64,000 bases of DNA. It comes from Beaufortia kweichowensis. Lineage: Eukaryota > Chordata > Actinopteri > Cypriniformes > Gastromyzontidae. The notes below the pieces were generated by a model. That model ran no database searches. It worked only from the letters and a program-made list of their open reading frames with translations, and was not told where the DNA came from. Position 1 is the first letter of the stretch; each line of letters starts with the position of its first letter. The position numbers and the translations under genes are program-made. Shown one piece after another: positions 60,194 through 64,000 of this stretch. The DNA lies in assembly GCA_019155185.1 (NCBI GenBank), contig CM032809.1:9507200-9571199 (forward strand), given 5' to 3'.

Positions 60194-61011
60194 ATACATA
60201 TGTGATCAGAGAGAAAAATGATGGGTATCATTTTAATATGAGATATAATTGCATATATAACTGCATGTCAAAGATGTGAGAATGTTTACTTGTCATTTGT
60301 CTGTACAGAGTGGAAGTGTATGAAGCAGAGTGCAGGTACAGTGTGTCATCTGCTCTCTTCACTCATACACTACAATACTTTACATTTAAATACTGACAGA
60401 CTATTCATGTCCTACCATTTAAGTGTTTGTATTGTGAAGTTTGATTCATATTCTCTTCTCTTTCAGTGGATGTGACTCTGGATCCTGATACAGCCCATCC
60501 AAACCTCATCCTGTCTTATGATCAGAAACAAGTGAGAACTGGAGACACTGCACAATTCTACCTATTTTACACACAGCGATTTGATTCCTATTTAAATGTC
60601 CTGGGAAAGGAGGGATTCTCATCAGGAAGATTTTATTATGAGGTTCAGGTGAAGAGAAAGATTTGCTGGTATTTAGGAGTTGCCAGAGAATCTGTAAAGA
60701 GGAATGGAGAGATCCTATGGACACCAGTAAATGGATTCTGGACTCTCTCTTTTAATGGGAATGAATATTTTGCTCATGCTGGTCCTGATGTCTCTCTGTC
60801 TCTCAGTGTGAATCCACAGAAGGTGGGTGTGTTTGTGGATTATAAGGAGGGTTTGGTCTCATTTTATGATGTGGATTCCAGATCTCATATTTACTCTTTC
60901 ACTGGTCAATATTTTACTGAGAAACTTTATCCAGTTTTTAACCCATGTGGTAATGGAAAAGGTACAAATTCAGCTCCACTGATCATCACACCTGTCAATT
61001 ACAATAAATAA
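57279..61011 (+). CDS. TRIM-C: TRIM protein with RING, B-boxes, 35-residue-repeat coiled coil, membrane helix and PRY/SPRY
   Basis: Putative E3 ubiquitin ligase of the fish bloodthirsty/finTRIM-like group. Exons: 57279-57804 (RING, B-box 1, B-box 2), 58345-58902 (coiled coil, 186 codons, open), 59384-59543 (membrane helix), 60309-60335 (EWKCMKQSA), 60467-61011 (PRY/SPRY, open to TAA). All joins agree in phase except the first. Exon 1 is two bases shorter than in TRIM-B at its 3' end, giving TGA at 57801-57803, one base before the donor. The gene thus encodes either a 174-residue RING/B-box protein or, if this is an assembly slip in the T run, a full TRIM of about 600 residues. All other exons are intact. 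Confidence 0.8.
58345..58902 (+). CDS. TRIM-C exon: 35-residue coiled-coil repeats
   Basis: Open throughout. About 4.5 units of 35 residues, one of them lacking a single Leu (NTEEM in place of NTELEM). Each unit carries a KQKAA or RQISA start, a YENVIKGLKRE-type middle and an ELKKRNTELEM-type end. Very charged and likely a long parallel or antiparallel coiled coil. Confidence 0.9.
59384..59543 (+). CDS. TRIM-C exon: cysteine-rich membrane-like helix
   Basis: EKHQQELRQQQKSSPES, then CCTCMWWIIVVIGGSFLFGL, LACFV, and EDHNIRQRYEAG. One hydrophobic helix of about 22 residues preceded by three Cys that could be palmitoylated (inferred). Clean GT/AG borders, phase 1 at its 3' end. Confidence 0.85.
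60159..60192. repeat. (TG)n microsatellite
   Basis: An uninterrupted TG run in a TRIM-C intron. Confidence 0.9.
60467..61011 (+). CDS. TRIM-C exon: PRY/SPRY domain
   Basis: Complete B30.2-type domain: PRY 'VDVTLDPDTAHPNLILSYDQ', SPRY 'GFSSGRFYYEVQVKRKICWY', GFWTLSFNGNEYFAH, VGVFVDYKEGLVSFYDVD and the final LYPVFNPCGNGKG. Stop TAA at 61009-61011. In TRIMs this domain recognises partner proteins or pathogen components. Confidence 0.92.
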
Positions 61012-61780
61012 ATTTACTAAATTTGCAAGTATAATATACTACAGATCTCATACAGTTGCTAAAAATTGTATTTTACTCCATACCTTCACTACAAAGGTAA
61101 AACCCAGCTCTATTGATGATCTAGATAAGCAATAATGTTTTTCATAATTAAAATTATTTTTTAAATAAACCTTTATTCTCAGTGATTGACAATATATTTT
61201 TAGGTTTTTGAAGTGTGCACTGCAGTAAATGGGTAATTGATACAAGACAGTAATCAACATCAGGACAAAATGTATGAATTATTGCATTGAAGAAAGTGTT
61301 TTCTTGTAATTAATTGACTATCAAAACTTTAAAACATTTAATAACATTTTGCTGTGAATCTGTGATATACGTATATATTGAAATATTAAAGCTGACAATT
61401 CACCATTCACTTTCAGTGTGTTTGTCTGTGTATTTATTTTGTGCTTTATGCTACAATGATTCAAATGATTCATTCAAGTTAATTAGTTAATTATCATTAA
61501 AGCTACAAAAATTATTCTTTCAAGAACAGTGAGCGGTCTTCATCAAATGAATACAAAGGACAGGCACTGTCTATTAAGATGAATTTACACTAATGCACAG
61601 AATATTTTGATGAATATTTTTACCACAGTTACTGGGTTGTGTGTGGTTTTGACAATGTTTGTGACCAAATGAACCACACTAAACGTAATATTACCATGGT
61701 GAAATTTCAGTATGAACGAATGCTAACGCTGCATTCCAGACAACTCGGATTTCCCACCTCAAATCCGGAAATAACGTCTG
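61012..61780. other. TRIM-C 3' UTR and AT-rich spacer
   Basis: AATAAA-type signals occur directly at 61004-61012 and downstream. No coding signal found. Confidence 0.5.
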
Positions 61781-61781
61781 G

Positions 61782-63351
61782 ACTAACGTATTAGCACGGG
61801 ATTAGTATTATCTAGGGACCTCTAGTCATTTGGAATAATTGCGGAGGTTGTCTGTGATCTTAGTCCTGTGCGAATCGGCATCTCTGTGATTTGGTCAGCA
61901 TTTGGCGGTCGTATATCATATTTTCAAGGTTTTTTCAAAGTTTTAAGTGTATTTTGGGTGCTGGATATCGCTGTACACCGTACAACGATACAATCTGCAG
62001 AAAGAAAAAGCTGAAGCCACGAGACGAGCGGGAAAAAAGAATGAATAGATGGATGACATGTATAGCGGCATTCTTTTTATGATATGACATACATACCTTT
62101 ACATATATGATTATAATATGCCTATAATGCAGTGTCGGCGCTGTGGTGGGGCATTCGAGGGCCGTGCCCCCCTAGCGGTCATTGATGCCCCTCCTACCAC
62201 AGGCCATGGCGTGGCCCAAAAAAAACCTTTTATTATTCTTTAATTTTAAATGTACAAACTGTAACTTAAATTAAATAAAATGAAATCAACAGGGAAAACA
62301 TTAATTTTGGTTGTTCATGACTAGGCTTGGTCATCATAGGTCAATGCTTATTGGTTGCTGAGTTAACTTATTACATTTGAAATTCAGCGCGCTGTGCGCA
62401 TAGTCCATTTCAGTTTGTCCATCTTTATCATATACATTTAGCGCTAACTGTTAGCCTAATTATAGACAAAAAATGGATTTACAAAAATGGTTTAGACCTC
62501 CTCAGCCTCTTCCATCAGCAGAGTGAGGTGGATGAACTATTTCTGACATGTCAGAGATGGGTAAACTGCATTTATTTGCGTATAGCCTCCACGACAGCCC
62601 TGCGCTGTGTGTGACTGAGCTGGATCTCGAGTAGAGAGAGGGCATAACTTTACCCCACCCCTTTCTGCCTTTTAATGTGACTCCACTCCAAACGCTGTCT
62701 TCATTTTGTTTATTTAACGCCACGTTTTTAATTTCAAAAGCATTTCTAAATTCAGTTCATATTTCCAACAAATGAAATTTCAAGCCAAAATAACGAAATG
62801 GTTAAAAAAAATATCGCAAAAGTTATGCGCAAATCTGTAACGGAAACGCGGCTACATGATATAGAAATGAACAACAACAAGAATAAACCAAACTCGCAAA
62901 TAATAATTAATAATAATAATAAAACGTGTTTCTCTTTTTTATTGCATTTCTGCTATGTTGGACTATGATGTCGCCACTGCTTAAAAATATTTCTCAAACG
63001 GCAGTGCCCCCCCGCCGATGACCCAATGCCCCTCCAGTAGATCTGCTCTGGCGCCGACTCTGCTATAATGACAGGACAATAGTCTATTCAAAATAGTGCA
63101 CAATCAAGCGAGGAGGTTTACATCATAATTCGAGGTTACGGTTCCATCTAGTCGCCCAGTGAAACCATATTTCATATGTTACGTACTGCTTCGCCATCAT
63201 ATCCGGGAGATAAGTCGGTAAATTCGAGTAAAATCTCAGGCTTCGCTTATCCCGTGCGAATGCGCCACACGAAAATCAGACGCGGGGGGGTAATTTCTAA
63301 ATCATACAAGGTCCCCAGATAATACTAATCCCGTGCGGATAGGGCTTTAGT
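61782..63351. mobile_element. DNA transposon or large MITE with inverted termini (unclassified superfamily)
   Basis: GCACGGGATTAGTATTATCT at 61794-61813 recurs as its exact reverse complement at 63318-63337, and similarity continues inward (a/gGGGACCT) and outward (ACTAA...). Interior left and right arms are CpG-containing and encode nothing recognisable. The hAT-like MITE at 62130-63062 is inserted inside it. No clear target duplication found, so exact ends are uncertain. Confidence 0.7.
62130..63062 (+). mobile_element. hAT-like non-autonomous element nested in the larger transposon
   Basis: A perfect 8-bp target duplication CTATAATG lies at 62122-62129 and 63063-63070, the size typical of hAT insertions. 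Termini CAGTGTCGGCGC and, reversed, CAGAGTCGGCGC form short inverted repeats. At 62473 an ATG opens MDLQKWFRPPQPLPSAE before a stop, resembling the N-terminus of some hAT transposases; the rest of the transposase is absent. 933 bases long. Confidence 0.88.
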
Positions 63352-63379
63352 AACATTTGTTTTGTGAGCGACCTAACGG

Positions 63380-63620
63380 CTAGACTAACTACAAATCCCA
63401 CAATGCTATGCGGTAAAGCGAAAACAACCACTTCCGGGTCTGCGTCCGATTCAGCGTGTTGTTGACTGCACATCGTTGTTTTGTGGTTGTTTTATGTTCT
63501 CGGTAAATGTTGCAATAATGTAGATAAAAAGGATATTTGCCAGACGTCGATGACACGCGTGACCGGCGTCCGTCTGTGCGGGATTCCGCCTGAAGATTGT
63601 GTGGACGTGATCGACTAAAG
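63380..63620. promoter_or_regulatory. housekeeping-type promoter of an unseen gene
   Basis: CpG-containing stretch. ACTACAAATCCCACAATGC at 63388-63406 closely matches the ZNF143/THAP11 site, and CTTCCGGG at 63431-63438 is an ETS/GABP-type site. A possible donor (CTAAAG|GTCGGA) follows at about 63619, suggesting a + strand first exon, though direction is not certain. Confidence 0.5.
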
Positions 63621-63624
63621 GTCG

Positions 63625-64000
63625 GATAATAAACAAACATTTACTGTAAACAGTTTTTGCATACCTATTATTAACAGCATTAATATCTCCTGTTTTATCA
63701 CAGTCGCTTTACTTATGAATATTATGAATATTATGAATATTATTAAATATTAGGATTTGATATAATATGAATGTTTACTTTACAAAACAAGTGTTAAAGT
63801 ACTTTAATGTATTTGACTTGTTATTACATTTATTTACCATAGTACTCTTGTTAATCCAATCTGATGCATGTTCATATCTACACTTTTAATTATTTATCAT
63901 CTAACAATTACAATTATTTATCAATCATATATGGTTGTTTTTATATTGTTTTGTACTTCTATTCCATTAGATCTAATATACAGTACCAGTAAAAAGTTTA
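63625..64000. other. AT-rich DNA at window end
   Basis: No recognised feature; probably the first intron of the gene suggested above. Confidence 0.4.

Overview
The window is nuclear DNA of a ray-finned fish, most likely a cyprinid. Genes are split by AT-rich introns with GT/AG borders, and the proteins match vertebrate families. The interspersed repeats (foldback MITEs in the oscp1 introns, a Tc1 element, a hAT MITE, and short tails related to 'gctttggataaaagcg') are of types common in cyprinids. Species cannot be fixed from the sequence alone.

The first 42 kb matches, from memory, a conserved gene block on human 1p34.3. In order: the 3' part of map7d1 (+, 1.1-7.6 kb), thrap3 (+, 11.4-20.3 kb), eva1b (-, 20.9-21.7 kb), lsm10 (-, 25.9-26.8 kb), oscp1 (-, 27.9-32.4 kb), a broken PI-PLC X-domain fragment (+, 33.7-34.3 kb) and zc3h12a/Regnase-1 (+, 36.6-41.7 kb). 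map7d1 and thrap3 each carry one apparent single-base frame break inside an otherwise clean exon. These are either assembly errors or real alleles.

From 46.8 to 61.0 kb lies a tandem array of three related TRIM genes of the fish bloodthirsty/finTRIM-like group. TRIM-A (46.8-48.0 kb) is a relic. TRIM-B (48.6-55.0 kb) has a full exon set but carries lesions and a Tc1 insertion. TRIM-C (56.2-61.0 kb) is nearly intact. The layout is RING and two B-boxes in one exon, a coiled-coil exon built of 35-residue (five-heptad) tandem repeats, a separate exon encoding one hydrophobic membrane-like helix, a 9-residue exon, and a PRY/SPRY exon. A helix between coiled coil and SPRY would place the RING and the SPRY on opposite sides of a membrane. 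A perfect ISRE match lies just upstream of the inferred first exon of TRIM-B. This array is the most unusual part of the window.

The last 3 kb holds nested DNA transposons: a hAT-like MITE with a perfect 8-bp target duplication inside a larger element with inverted termini. They are followed by a CpG-containing stretch with ZNF143/THAP11-type and ETS-type sites that looks like the promoter of a gene mostly outside the window. I found no tRNA, rRNA or CRISPR features.
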